Below, piece by piece: positions 27,097-34,251 of a DNA stretch of 64,000 nt. Under the pieces are notes generated by a model. It was not told the origin of the DNA. It was given only the letters and a program-made list of their open reading frames with translations, and ran no database searches. Both the position numbers and the translations under genes were made by a program. Location: assembly GCA_016342495.1 (NCBI GenBank), contig JAEIOG010000002.1:1-64000 (forward strand). The letters run 5' to 3'. Origin of the DNA: Phycisphaerae bacterium (GTDB taxonomy: Bacteria > Planctomycetota > Phycisphaerae > Sedimentisphaerales > SM23-30). Position 1 is the stretch's first letter. Every line of letters begins with the position of its first letter.

Positions 27097-27567
27097 TTAG
27101 CAGCATCCCGCGAATCTTGCTGATTTTTCATTGAGGTTTTTATGTTCATTTCTGGCTTTGTGTTTTATTAGCCATTCATCCAAATAACAAAGTTGGCGAT
27201 AAACTGTACTGACAGAAATTTTTCTTTTCAATGCGATAGTTCGCCGCCCCTGACCTAACAAAAAATGGTCGTAGGCAATCAATAATTGATTGTCAGTGAA
27301 CTGATTACGATTTCGCAAAAAACACATATAGTCGTCGCTCAATAATCTTTTTACCATTTTACGAATTTTCCTGGATATATTCGCCGGGGTGATACCAATT
27401 AAAATACCCAGTTGACTAAAACTGGCATTATGGGACAAGTGTAGCTCCAGAATTATCCGGTCTGGTGGGGCCAGAAGTTTCATTCTATTCATGATAATGT
27501 CATACTCTGCCAATTGCATTTTTCGAAAATCAACTGATTTACTAATTTGATCTAATTTGCCAACCAT
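27097..27567 (-). CDS. Two-HTH regulator, sigma-70 region 4-like
   Basis: 156 residues from ATG 27,567 (AAAGGAG 5 bases upstream; an in-frame TTG lies at 27,582). Residues about 30-75 resemble sigma region 4 or a related HTH (RIILELHLSHNASFSQLGIL, GITPANISRKIRKMVKRL). A second HTH is near 100-140 (QGRRTIALKRKISVSTVYRQ, LCYLDEWLIKHK). It is the first gene leftward from the control region and 34 bp before the ABC ATPase gene. Likely the activator or late-gene regulator of the cassette, or a small-terminase-like protein; both readings fit. Confidence 0.65.
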   Translation of the reverse strand: MVGKLDQISKSVDFRKMQLAEYDIIMNRMKLLAPPDRIILELHLSHNASFSQLGILIGITPANISRKIRKMVKRLLSDDYMCFLRNRNQFTDNQLLIAYDHFLLGQGRRTIALKRKISVSTVYRQLCYLDEWLIKHKARNEHKNLNEKSARFAGCC

Positions 27568-27724
27568 AAAAACTCCTTTCAATACATTCTATATAATCAA
27601 TACAAATAGTTTGTTATTTATATAACTAACAGACTTATGAAGTTTACAACAGATTTAGGGAAATGCAAAAAAAATTTAGAATTTTTATAAAAAAATATTA
27701 AAATTACTTGTTTATCTAACTTTT

Positions 27725-27980
27725 TAGGGCATAATTAAGGGTATAGAGGGTAAATAATTAAACAGTTATTATTTAATAGAAGGCCCGGCCTGTGAATTAA
27801 ATAACAGTTGTCGCAGTTTATTTAGGGTATTTTTATGGTAAGTTTGTGTCTACTACTAATTTTTACATGTAATTGCATAATTTATACCCAAAGGGTATGA
27901 ACTTTTTGGCAGGTCCAGTTTTAATGCCTTGCAATGCAAGAACTTATGTATTTAAGAATGGAAAATTTTAAGGGTAATCA
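27725..27980. promoter_or_regulatory. Control region with repeated GGGTAT half-sites
   Basis: In the 442-bp divergent gap (27,568-28,009) the word GGGTAT or GGGTAA occurs at 27,739-27,744, 27,748-27,753, 27,825-27,830, 27,893-27,898 and 27,972-27,977. The fourth is half of a perfect 15-bp palindrome ATACCC-AAA-GGGTAT (27,884-27,898). This is the layout of a lambda-like operator array, with the S24 repressor gene starting at 28,010. Promoter boxes are not clear enough to call. Confidence 0.55.
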
Positions 27981-28009
27981 GTATACAATGCTTTTCAACA
28001 GGAGCTAAT

Positions 28010-28795
28010 ATGTCTTTAGGTCAGATCATCAGACAAAAACGTGAATCATTAAAAATGACATTAGATGAAGTATCACGTCACGTGGGTTATTCAAAACCTT
28101 ATCTTTCGACCATTGAAACTGGGCGGGTCAAGAATCCGCCAGCTGATGATTTACTAATTAAGCTTGAGCAAACTTTGCAGTTTACTTCTGGTGATTTACT
28201 AAGGATGGCCCATTTGGAAAAGATGCCAGCTGATGTTCGCCAGGCCTTTGAAAACAATCAGGCTGAGGTGGAATACTGGCGCGGGTTGGTTCGGAAGCTG
28301 GCGGCGAATGATGATAATTTAGCGATTGAAATTGATGAAAAACACGGTCATTTTTTGGGAAAAAACGCAAATAACTGCCAACAAATGTCGATTCCGGGAC
28401 TTTTGGTGCCCGTAATTAATAAGGTTTCGGCGGGATATCCGGTGGATTATGACGATATGGGCTATCCACCTGGTGCGGCGGATGACTATGTACGCTGTCC
28501 GGATTTGCATGATGCTAATGCTTTTGCGGTACGGGTAGTGGGTGATTCGATGGAGCCAAAGTATAAGCAAGGGGACATCATTGTGTTTTCACCAAATATA
28601 AATGTCAATAGCGGCGATGACTGTTTTGTGCGGTTGACCGACCCGCATGAGACGACATTTAAGCAGGTGTTTTTTAATGGGGATGGGAAAGTACGTCTTC
28701 AGCCTCGTAATCATAAATATGCGCCGATGGTATTGCCCGAAGAAAAGATTAATGGGATATATAAGGCGGTTATTCGGTATGAAACGATTACGTGA
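28010..28795 (+). CDS. CI/LexA-type repressor: XRE HTH plus S24 peptidase domain
   Basis: 261 residues. XRE helix-turn-helix in residues 5-60 (IIRQKRESLKMTLDEVSRHV, YSKPYLSTIETGRVKNPP). The C-terminal S24 self-cleavage domain has a cleavage-site-like VSAGYP (Ala-Gly), the serine in VVGDSMEP and the general-base lysine in TTFKQV. Such proteins repress phage lytic genes and self-cleave with RecA after DNA damage. AGGAGC precedes the ATG. It is divergent from the HTH/ABC/GNAT/terminase genes with a half-site array between. It probably controls them. Confidence 0.92.
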   Translation: MSLGQIIRQKRESLKMTLDEVSRHVGYSKPYLSTIETGRVKNPPADDLLIKLEQTLQFTSGDLLRMAHLEKMPADVRQAFENNQAEVEYWRGLVRKLAANDDNLAIEIDEKHGHFLGKNANNCQQMSIPGLLVPVINKVSAGYPVDYDDMGYPPGAADDYVRCPDLHDANAFAVRVVGDSMEPKYKQGDIIVFSPNINVNSGDDCFVRLTDPHETTFKQVFFNGDGKVRLQPRNHKYAPMVLPEEKINGIYKAVIRYETIT

Positions 28796-29698
28796 TTTTG
28801 TTTTATTTTTGTTATTTTTTTGTGGCGCTGGTTTGATATGCTGCGGGCGATTGGTTGGTGTTAGTTAGCGAGCTGGGTTGTGGGATTCGCTTTGCTCATG
28901 GGTTTGAAGTCCACGTGCTGGCGCTTGTGGTTATAGTTTGTGTTTGGGTTTTATTTTACAGGGTGGGCAAAGTAGTTGCCCATCTTATGCGACAGTATCT
29001 GTTCAATGGTAATGCCGACAATATCCTTTAGAGCTGTGGGCAGCATATGGGAATTTCCATCGGTTAACAAGTTAACCGCTGGGTGCCCGTCGCCGTTGAA
29101 AGATTATCAGGGGACGATGAATTGGATGAGGATTGAATTTTGTAGAAGGTATGAGGTATTCGCTTCGCTCATGAAATTTATATCAGCGTGGGCATGGCCC
29201 ACCCTTTCGTTGGTAGAATTGTTTGCCGCTGGCTTTGTTCGCTGGTGCCGTTTGCTTCATGTTTGCGGTTGGGACAGAGTCTGCAAAATGAATTTGTCCA
29301 TCCTACCTGGCTGGCTACATTGGCTGGTCGGTGGGTTGGTGTTAGTTGGCGGGCTTGGTTGTGGGATTCGCTGTGCTCATGGGTTTGACGTCCACGCGCT
29401 GGCGCTTGTGGTTATAGTTTGTGTTTGGGCTAGTTTGATATGCTGCGGGCGATGGGTTAGTGTTGGTTGGCGGGGCTGGTGTTTGTGTTTGAGGCAAAAT
29501 ATGATAGCGGGATAGGTAGATGATTTAGCCGGCCTATATGGCTGTGGGCAGCATATGGAAATCCCCGTCGGTTAAGAAGTTAACCGCTGGGTGTCCATCG
29601 TTTTTTTGGGTTCATTGAGATATTTGATTGGGTTAAGATTAAGACGTTGCATGCAACGTCTCTACAATTTGGTGGTGTAGCCGAAAAGGAGTAAGGTA
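28796..29698. repeat. 903-bp repeat block right of the repressor
   Basis: No gene. Contains, in rightward sense, family E at 28,832-28,949 and 29,321-29,490 (one and a half copies). It holds GTTAAC palindrome units at 29,035-29,093 and 29,543-29,600, both led by TGTGGGCAGCATATGG. At 29,642-29,661 is a 20-bp palindrome AGACGTTGCA plus its complement, followed by CTAC, a variant of palindrome B. A GGGTGGGCAAAGTAGTTGCCCAT element (28,961-28,984, in two halves) and GGGCATGGCCCACCC (29,190-29,205) resemble family A. The E copies are inverted relative to those at 22.9-25.1 kb. Confidence 0.75.
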
Positions 29699-30865
29699 GT
29701 GATTTATACAATTGGTAATATCCGGTTGCCTTTGGCGATAGAAGGGTTTCATAATCTCTTAAATAATACCGGTGTTCCGGCATTGATTATTTTGACGGCG
29801 GTGATCTGCGCGATCGTCATTAATGCTATTATTTTCAGGATTATCCTGGTCATTAGCAAACGCAGCCGTCATATACCTGATAAATCACCTTCGGATCATT
29901 GCCACAAGCCCGGACAATGGGTATTGATATCCTGTTCATTGTATCTAGCATTGAATTTGATAGACATGGAACAATCGACTCGTAAATTTCTATATCATTT
30001 GATAACATTATTTTTAATTGCTTCTGTCTCCTGGCTGGTCGGGAAGGTGATATATGTGCTTGAAGATTTGGTTCTTAGGAATTTTGACGTAACGGCAAAA
30101 GACAACCTTCGGGCCAGAAAAATTCATACACAGCTAAAAGTATCAAGACGAATTTTAATTATTGTAATTGGAATTATATCAGTCGGTATGATGCTGATGA
30201 CTTTTGACAAGGTGCGTCAGTTAGGGACTACGCTGTTAGCATCGGCGGGCATTTTGGGGATTGTTGTCGGGCTTGCCGCCCAACGGACGATCGGCACTTT
30301 TATAGCGGGTCTACAGATTGCTTTTACGCAGCCTATCCGTATTGATGATGTTTTGATCGTAGAAAACGAGTGGGGCCGGGTCGAAGAGATCACCTTAACA
30401 TACGTTGTTTTGAAGATATGGGATCAAAGGCGTTTGATAGTTCCCATTACGTTTTTTATTGAAAAACCATTTCAAAACTGGACAAGGGTTTCATCGGATT
30501 TACTTGGCACGGTATTTGTTTACGTTGACTACACGATACCGGTTGAAAAGGTCAGGGAGCAATTAAAGGTAATTCTTGATAAGTCTGAGCACTGGGATCG
30601 AAAGGTGTGTGTATTGCAGGTTACAAATACAAGTGAGAGAACTATCGAACTGCGGGCATTAATGAGTGCATCGGATGCTTCAATTGCCTGGACGCTGCGC
30701 TGCGAGGTGAGAGAGAAACTCATCGAATATATTAAAGATCATTATGGCTGGACTCTGCCTAAGGCCCGAGTAGAATTAGAAAAACAATCGATGGCAAATA
30801 CCGATACAGAAAACGAATTTCTGAAAGGAAACGATCATGGCAATCTAAAAGACAAAGTTCAATAG
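29699..30865 (+). CDS. MscS-family mechanosensitive channel
   Basis: 388 residues. GTG start with AAAGGAG 7 bases upstream. About five membrane segments; the last is the pore-lining helix (TTLLASAGILGIVVGLAAQR, about residues 178-197) followed by the beta domain signature TIGTFIAGLQIAFTQPIRID and WGRVEEITLTYVVLKIWDQR. The C-terminal cytoplasmic vestibule is present, and the tail is charged. It releases osmolytes on hypo-osmotic shock. Monocistronic, between repeat block and MITE copy 3. Confidence 0.93.
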   Translation: MIYTIGNIRLPLAIEGFHNLLNNTGVPALIILTAVICAIVINAIIFRIILVISKRSRHIPDKSPSDHCHKPGQWVLISCSLYLALNLIDMEQSTRKFLYHLITLFLIASVSWLVGKVIYVLEDLVLRNFDVTAKDNLRARKIHTQLKVSRRILIIVIGIISVGMMLMTFDKVRQLGTTLLASAGILGIVVGLAAQRTIGTFIAGLQIAFTQPIRIDDVLIVENEWGRVEEITLTYVVLKIWDQRRLIVPITFFIEKPFQNWTRVSSDLLGTVFVYVDYTIPVEKVREQLKVILDKSEHWDRKVCVLQVTNTSERTIELRALMSASDASIAWTLRCEVREKLIEYIKDHYGWTLPKARVELEKQSMANTDTENEFLKGNDHGNLKDKVQ

Positions 30866-30937
30866 TAATAAATCCTGGTAGTTAAGGTGAGCGGTAAACT
30901 ATCAAAGGTTTGGAGAGTTATCAGAGTAAAATTATTG

Positions 30938-31127
30938 GTAACATTTTAGCGACATGTAGCAAAGGCGACAATTGACCAACAGACAGCTGGTAGCGGCAGC
31001 GCCCAGCTAAAAAACGCAAATTGTGTTTTAATGCTAAAATCACTTTAATCATCATGTAATGTAGCATAGTGCCTTAGCACGGCGCTACCGCTTCGTGCTG
31101 TTTTGCTCCAGATCGCTAAAATGTTAC
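30938..31127 (+). mobile_element. MITE copy 3 (190 bp)
   Basis: GTAACATTTTAGCGA at the left and TCGCTAAAATGTTAC at the right form perfect 15-bp terminal inverted repeats. The 8-bp target duplication AATTATTG (30,930-30,937 and 31,128-31,135) is perfect. Inside are two hairpins and no ORF. It is nearly identical to copy 2 in opposite orientation. Confidence 0.96.
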
Positions 31128-31135
31128 AATTATTG

Positions 31136-31613
31136 TCAGTTGCTAAATATTATTACAATAAATCGACGTAAGCTTCCGAGCAACCAGTGGGACCAGCTAA
31201 GGCAGATAAACCATTTGTTAATGATGTGACGACCAAGACTATAGAGGAATTGGTTTCCTGGTGGGTTGTGTTTTTTGGCAAAGGGGGGAGTTTGATTGTC
31301 ACTTGAGCACCCGGGGAGTTATGGTGTACCCAGCTGTGGAGTTTGGTGATTATTGGACCTGGGGATGATTAATATTGCAAAAGAGTAAGTTTTTGGTGTT
31401 GCCAACGGGGCCGGTGGGGTTATATAATTTAATGTTAATGCTTATTTTTAGTAAGTTTACGCTGATAAAAGGTATATTATAATGGTTTTATGTTGACCTG
31501 CGGATATGTAAGCTATAAACTCAAGCGCTTTCGATTGTTTTATAATAGGTATAATAGCCGATGATATTAACATAAGATGTCCAGAACCGGATAGAGAAAG
31601 ACAGTAAATATAA
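31136..31613. other. Gene-free stretch between two MITEs
   Basis: About 480 bp with no supportable ORF and no match to the other repeat families. The base composition is less AT-rich near 31,190-31,430. It may be decayed coding DNA. Confidence 0.4.
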
Positions 31614-31621
31614 AAGATAGC

Positions 31622-31740
31622 GTAACATTTTAGCGACCTGGAGCAACCAGTGATGATTGGCAAGAAATAAGATTTTCTATCTAACCAACACACTATGGGG
31701 ACAAGCTGGGAGCTTATCCTACCTATAGCTAAAATATTAC
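31622..31740 (+). mobile_element. MITE copy 4, short 119-bp variant
   Basis: Same ends (GTAACATTTTAGCGACCTGGAGCAA at left in family form; AGCTAAAATATTAC at right) but a different, shorter interior. Perfect 8-bp target duplication AAGATAGC (31,614-31,621 and 31,741-31,748). The interior includes an AAGCT/AGCTT hairpin next to ATCCTACC, which resembles family A on the minus strand. Confidence 0.9.
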
Positions 31741-31827
31741 AAGATAGCCATTGCGATGGAAATATCATAATAATAACCGACCAATACATAGAATTAGCAT
31801 AAACTGTTGATTCAGAAGGACTTATGG

Positions 31828-32709
31828 ATGGCCAACAAGGCGGAAAAGAGTTTCGCAAACGACTTTAGGAAATTTTTTCTGAAGGGTCTGGCAACATTAT
31901 TGCCAACGGTATTGACCATTATTTTGCTGATTAAAGGCTATGAATTTATTCAGGAGAACATAAGCGTTCATATCACCGAGGGGGTAATTAAGCTGGTAGT
32001 AAACTCAACAGACAGCTATCCGGTTGTTGACCCTGAAGAATTACCTGAATTTTACCGGAGTAACCCTGATATATCGATAGAGCAAAAAAGTAGTATGACC
32101 CCGGAAGAAGCGTTAAGAAGTAAAGCTGTTCGCAGTTGGAAAATGAGCGAACAATGGAATCAATGGCCCAGATCGCTGGTAGGTTTTGTGCTGGCGGTGC
32201 TATTGGTGTATATTGTCGGCCGGGTGCTGGCATCGTTTCTAGGTCGCCGCCTGTGGCAGATGTTTGAACATGGCGTAGCGCGAGTTCCAGGTTTTAAGCA
32301 GGTTTATCCACATATTAAACAGGTAACCGAGTTTTTCTTTGGGGAAAACAAGGTTCAGTTTAATCGGGTGGTGGCGGTGCAATACCCCAGGGCAGGTTTA
32401 TGGTCGATAGGATTAGTGACCGGTAGTGGCATGAACTATATCAATGAAACGCAAAAGGAGCAGTATTTGACGATATTTGTTCCAAGTTCACCAACCCCGG
32501 TAACCGGTTATATAATACACGCCAAACGGGACGAGGTACTGGACCTTCCAATGACAATAGATGAGGCATTTAGATTCACGATAAGTGGTGGAGTAATTGT
32601 TCCGGAACATCAATTGGTTCCTGGTAGCCATAAGGAATTTCCAGCGGTGGCGGAATTGATAAGAAAACAAGAGATTAAGAACGAAACTGAAACTAAAAAT
32701 GAAGATTAA
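31828..32709 (+). CDS. DUF502-family membrane protein
   Basis: 293 residues from ATG 31,828 (AAGGA 7 bases upstream; an in-frame TTG at 31,807 is less likely). Two membrane helices (GLATLLPTVLTIILLIKGYEF and SLVGFVLAVLLVYIVGRVLAS) are followed by the DUF502 core with VARVPGFKQVYPHIKQVTEF, VAVQYPRAGLWSIGLVTG and the conserved IFVPSSPTPVTGYI. An insert of about 60 residues separates the helices. The function of the family is unknown; planctomycetes and cyanobacteria commonly carry it. The HPF gene follows 65 bp later. Confidence 0.9.
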   Translation: MANKAEKSFANDFRKFFLKGLATLLPTVLTIILLIKGYEFIQENISVHITEGVIKLVVNSTDSYPVVDPEELPEFYRSNPDISIEQKSSMTPEEALRSKAVRSWKMSEQWNQWPRSLVGFVLAVLLVYIVGRVLASFLGRRLWQMFEHGVARVPGFKQVYPHIKQVTEFFFGENKVQFNRVVAVQYPRAGLWSIGLVTGSGMNYINETQKEQYLTIFVPSSPTPVTGYIIHAKRDEVLDLPMTIDEAFRFTISGGVIVPEHQLVPGSHKEFPAVAELIRKQEIKNETETKNED

Positions 32710-32774
32710 TCTGTCAGAACCTAGCAGAGGCAAGGTATGGCAGACAGTTACAAACAAGATAGGAGAACCTGCTA

Positions 32775-33146
32775 ATGATCACTAATATTACCGGCAGACA
32801 CATTGAAATAACTGAAGCAATCAAAACTCACATTGAAAAGAAAGTAAAAAAACTCAGCAAATACAATCAAAGGCTGGCAGAAATAGATGTAGTAGTTGAA
32901 ACCGAAGGCAAAGGCTGCAAAGTCGAGATTATTGTCAAAGCCGACAATCATCAGCCATTTGTAGTTCATGAAAATGATAAAGACGCATATACCGCATTGG
33001 ATTTGTGCATAGATAAGATAGAACGTCAACTCAGAAAACATAAAGAAATCGTTCATAATCATAAGGATCAGGTTTCAACGGCGGAAGCGGTAGCTGGAGT
33101 AATTGAATCACAGGAAGCAGAAGCTGAGGCCAATGAACTGGAATAG
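32775..33146 (+). CDS. hpf: Ribosome hibernation promoting factor (HPF/RaiA family)
   Basis: 123 residues. Beta-alpha-beta ribosome-binding fold from the N terminus: ITGRHIEITEAIKTHIEKKV, KKLSKYNQRLAEIDVVVE, DAYTALDLCIDKIERQLRKHKE. It is the short form (no 50-residue C-terminal dimerisation domain), with an acidic tail. It binds the 30S subunit and inactivates ribosomes in stationary phase. It stands just upstream of the ptsN-like gene, as in the rpoN-hpf-ptsN neighbourhood of proteobacteria, although rpoN is absent here. GGAGAA precedes the ATG. Confidence 0.92.
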   Translation: MITNITGRHIEITEAIKTHIEKKVKKLSKYNQRLAEIDVVVETEGKGCKVEIIVKADNHQPFVVHENDKDAYTALDLCIDKIERQLRKHKEIVHNHKDQVSTAEAVAGVIESQEAEAEANELE

Positions 33147-33343
33147 ACAAAAACGATGCGGATAATGCGGATTTAGCGTATTTTCGTAGATAATTAAAAT
33201 AATCCGCAATAATTTGCGATTACGAGTTTTCAATTATTCAAGCTTAATTACAGGCAAGCAGTAAAGTTTGTGCTGGTTTTGGTTGCTAAATTGGGAAGAA
33301 TCAGGTTTCCCCCTGATGATAGAGGTTAAAAAGCTTTATTTGA

Positions 33344-33372
33344 TTGGGAAAACCTGAGAAATAGAGTATAAT
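33344..33372 (+). promoter_or_regulatory. Promoter of the PTS operon
   Basis: TTGGGA (33,344-33,349), 17-bp spacer, TATAAT (33,367-33,372). The predicted start is near 33,379, giving an 80-nt leader. The preceding 33,147-33,343 is AT-rich with nothing else recognised. Confidence 0.65.
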
Positions 33373-33375
33373 ATG

Positions 33376-33444
33376 TCCGAAACAATTGGAGTTTCGGACT
33401 GCATGAAGTTTTTATCAGATCATCGGGCATTTGTCACGATGATC
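33376..33444 (+). promoter_or_regulatory. Two perfect dyads in the ptsN leader
   Basis: TCCGAAAC (33,376-33,383) and GTTTCGGA (33,391-33,398) flank a 7-base centre right at the predicted transcription start, suiting an operator. GATCATCG (33,418-33,425) and CGATGATC (33,437-33,444) form an 8-bp stem with an 11-nt loop that ends directly at the CGGAG ribosome site (33,445-33,449), suiting translational control. Confidence 0.6.
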
Positions 33445-33458
33445 CGGAGTATTTACAA

Positions 33459-33935
33459 ATGAAATTGATGGATTTTATGGTACCAGACGCATTGGTGCCT
33501 GAATTACAGTCAGCGAATCGGGATGATATTGTCAACGAACTGGTTGATTCACTGGTCAAAGCAGGCAAAGTTTCGACAAAGGACCGTGACGATATAGTCG
33601 AACAGCTAATTGAACGTGAACGTCAGGGATCAACCGGGATCGGCAAGGGCATAGCAGTGCCACACATCAAGCACCCTTCGGTAAAAAGCATAATAGGCAC
33701 TATAGGTTGCAGTACTGAAGGTATTGATTTTAATTCGCTGGATAAGGCTCCGGTATATTCGGTATTATTGCTATTGAGTCCGCCAAATAACCCTGATCAG
33801 CATCTTGAAGCCATGGAAAAACTTTTCTCGCACCTGCAAAGGGATATGTTCCGCAAATTCTTACGTCAGGCCCAGAGCACTGAAGACATTGTAGATTTGC
33901 TAAAAGAAGCAGATGATGGGCGTAATGAGCTTTAG
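33459..33935 (+). CDS. ptsN: PTS EIIA component, PtsN (nitrogen-type) family
   Basis: 158 residues, a single PTS_EIIA_2 domain. The phospho-acceptor is His69 in GIGKGIAVPHIKH. The rest follows the family (STGIGKG, VLLLLSPPNNPDQHLEAMEKL). No EIIB or membrane EIIC is attached, so it is likely a regulator rather than a sugar carrier. It receives phosphate from the HPr encoded 33 bp downstream. First gene of the ptsN-ptsH-ptsI operon. Confidence 0.92.
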   Translation: MKLMDFMVPDALVPELQSANRDDIVNELVDSLVKAGKVSTKDRDDIVEQLIERERQGSTGIGKGIAVPHIKHPSVKSIIGTIGCSTEGIDFNSLDKAPVYSVLLLLSPPNNPDQHLEAMEKLFSHLQRDMFRKFLRQAQSTEDIVDLLKEADDGRNEL

Positions 33936-33968
33936 AAGTGAAAAGAATAAGATAACTGGTAAGATCAA

Positions 33969-34250
33969 ATGGCATTGAATCCCTCAGATAAAATAGTAAA
34001 AGAAGTGCAGGTGCTAATCGAAGAAGGATTACACATGCGTCCGGCAATGCAACTTGTTGAATGTGCAAACAAATATGATTCATCGGTATCATTGTCAAAT
34101 GGCAAGACCGAAGTCGATGGCAAAAGTATAATGCAAGTGACAATGTTGGCAGCAACCAAAGGCACAATGCTGACGCTAAGCGCCAGTGGGTCAGATGCTC
34201 ACCAGCAAGTCGAAGCGTTGGCACTGATCATTGAAGACAAAGTAAAATAA
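33969..34250 (+). CDS. ptsH: HPr-family phosphocarrier protein
   Basis: 93 residues. Catalytic His22 in GLHMRPA; regulatory Ser53 in GKSIMQV, the position phosphorylated by HPr kinase in other bacteria. It carries phosphate from EI to EIIA. The stop codon is one base from the EI start (34,252), so the genes are coupled. No HPr kinase gene is in the window. Confidence 0.95.
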   Translation: MALNPSDKIVKEVQVLIEEGLHMRPAMQLVECANKYDSSVSLSNGKTEVDGKSIMQVTMLAATKGTMLTLSASGSDAHQQVEALALIIEDKVK

Positions 34251-34251
34251 T

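Noticed and set aside
26391-27149. Longer start for the ABC ATPase at 27,149
   Set aside because: It would overlap the upstream HTH gene by about 50 bp and lacks a ribosome site, whereas ATG 27,062 has GGAG 9 bases upstream.
29188-29515. Open frames of 66-179 codons right of the repressor
   Set aside because: They read through repeat families D, E and A, are rich in Trp/Gly/Cys and lack ribosome sites or conserved domains.
22800-29700. Dense short repeats considered as a CRISPR array
   Set aside because: Repeats are of several unrelated families, spaced irregularly by hundreds of bases, mostly palindromic, and no cas gene is present.
30938-31127. MITE considered as a structured RNA gene because of its two hairpins
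   Set aside because: Exact 8-bp target duplications and terminal inverted repeats show it is a transposable element; transcription is not excluded but not supported.
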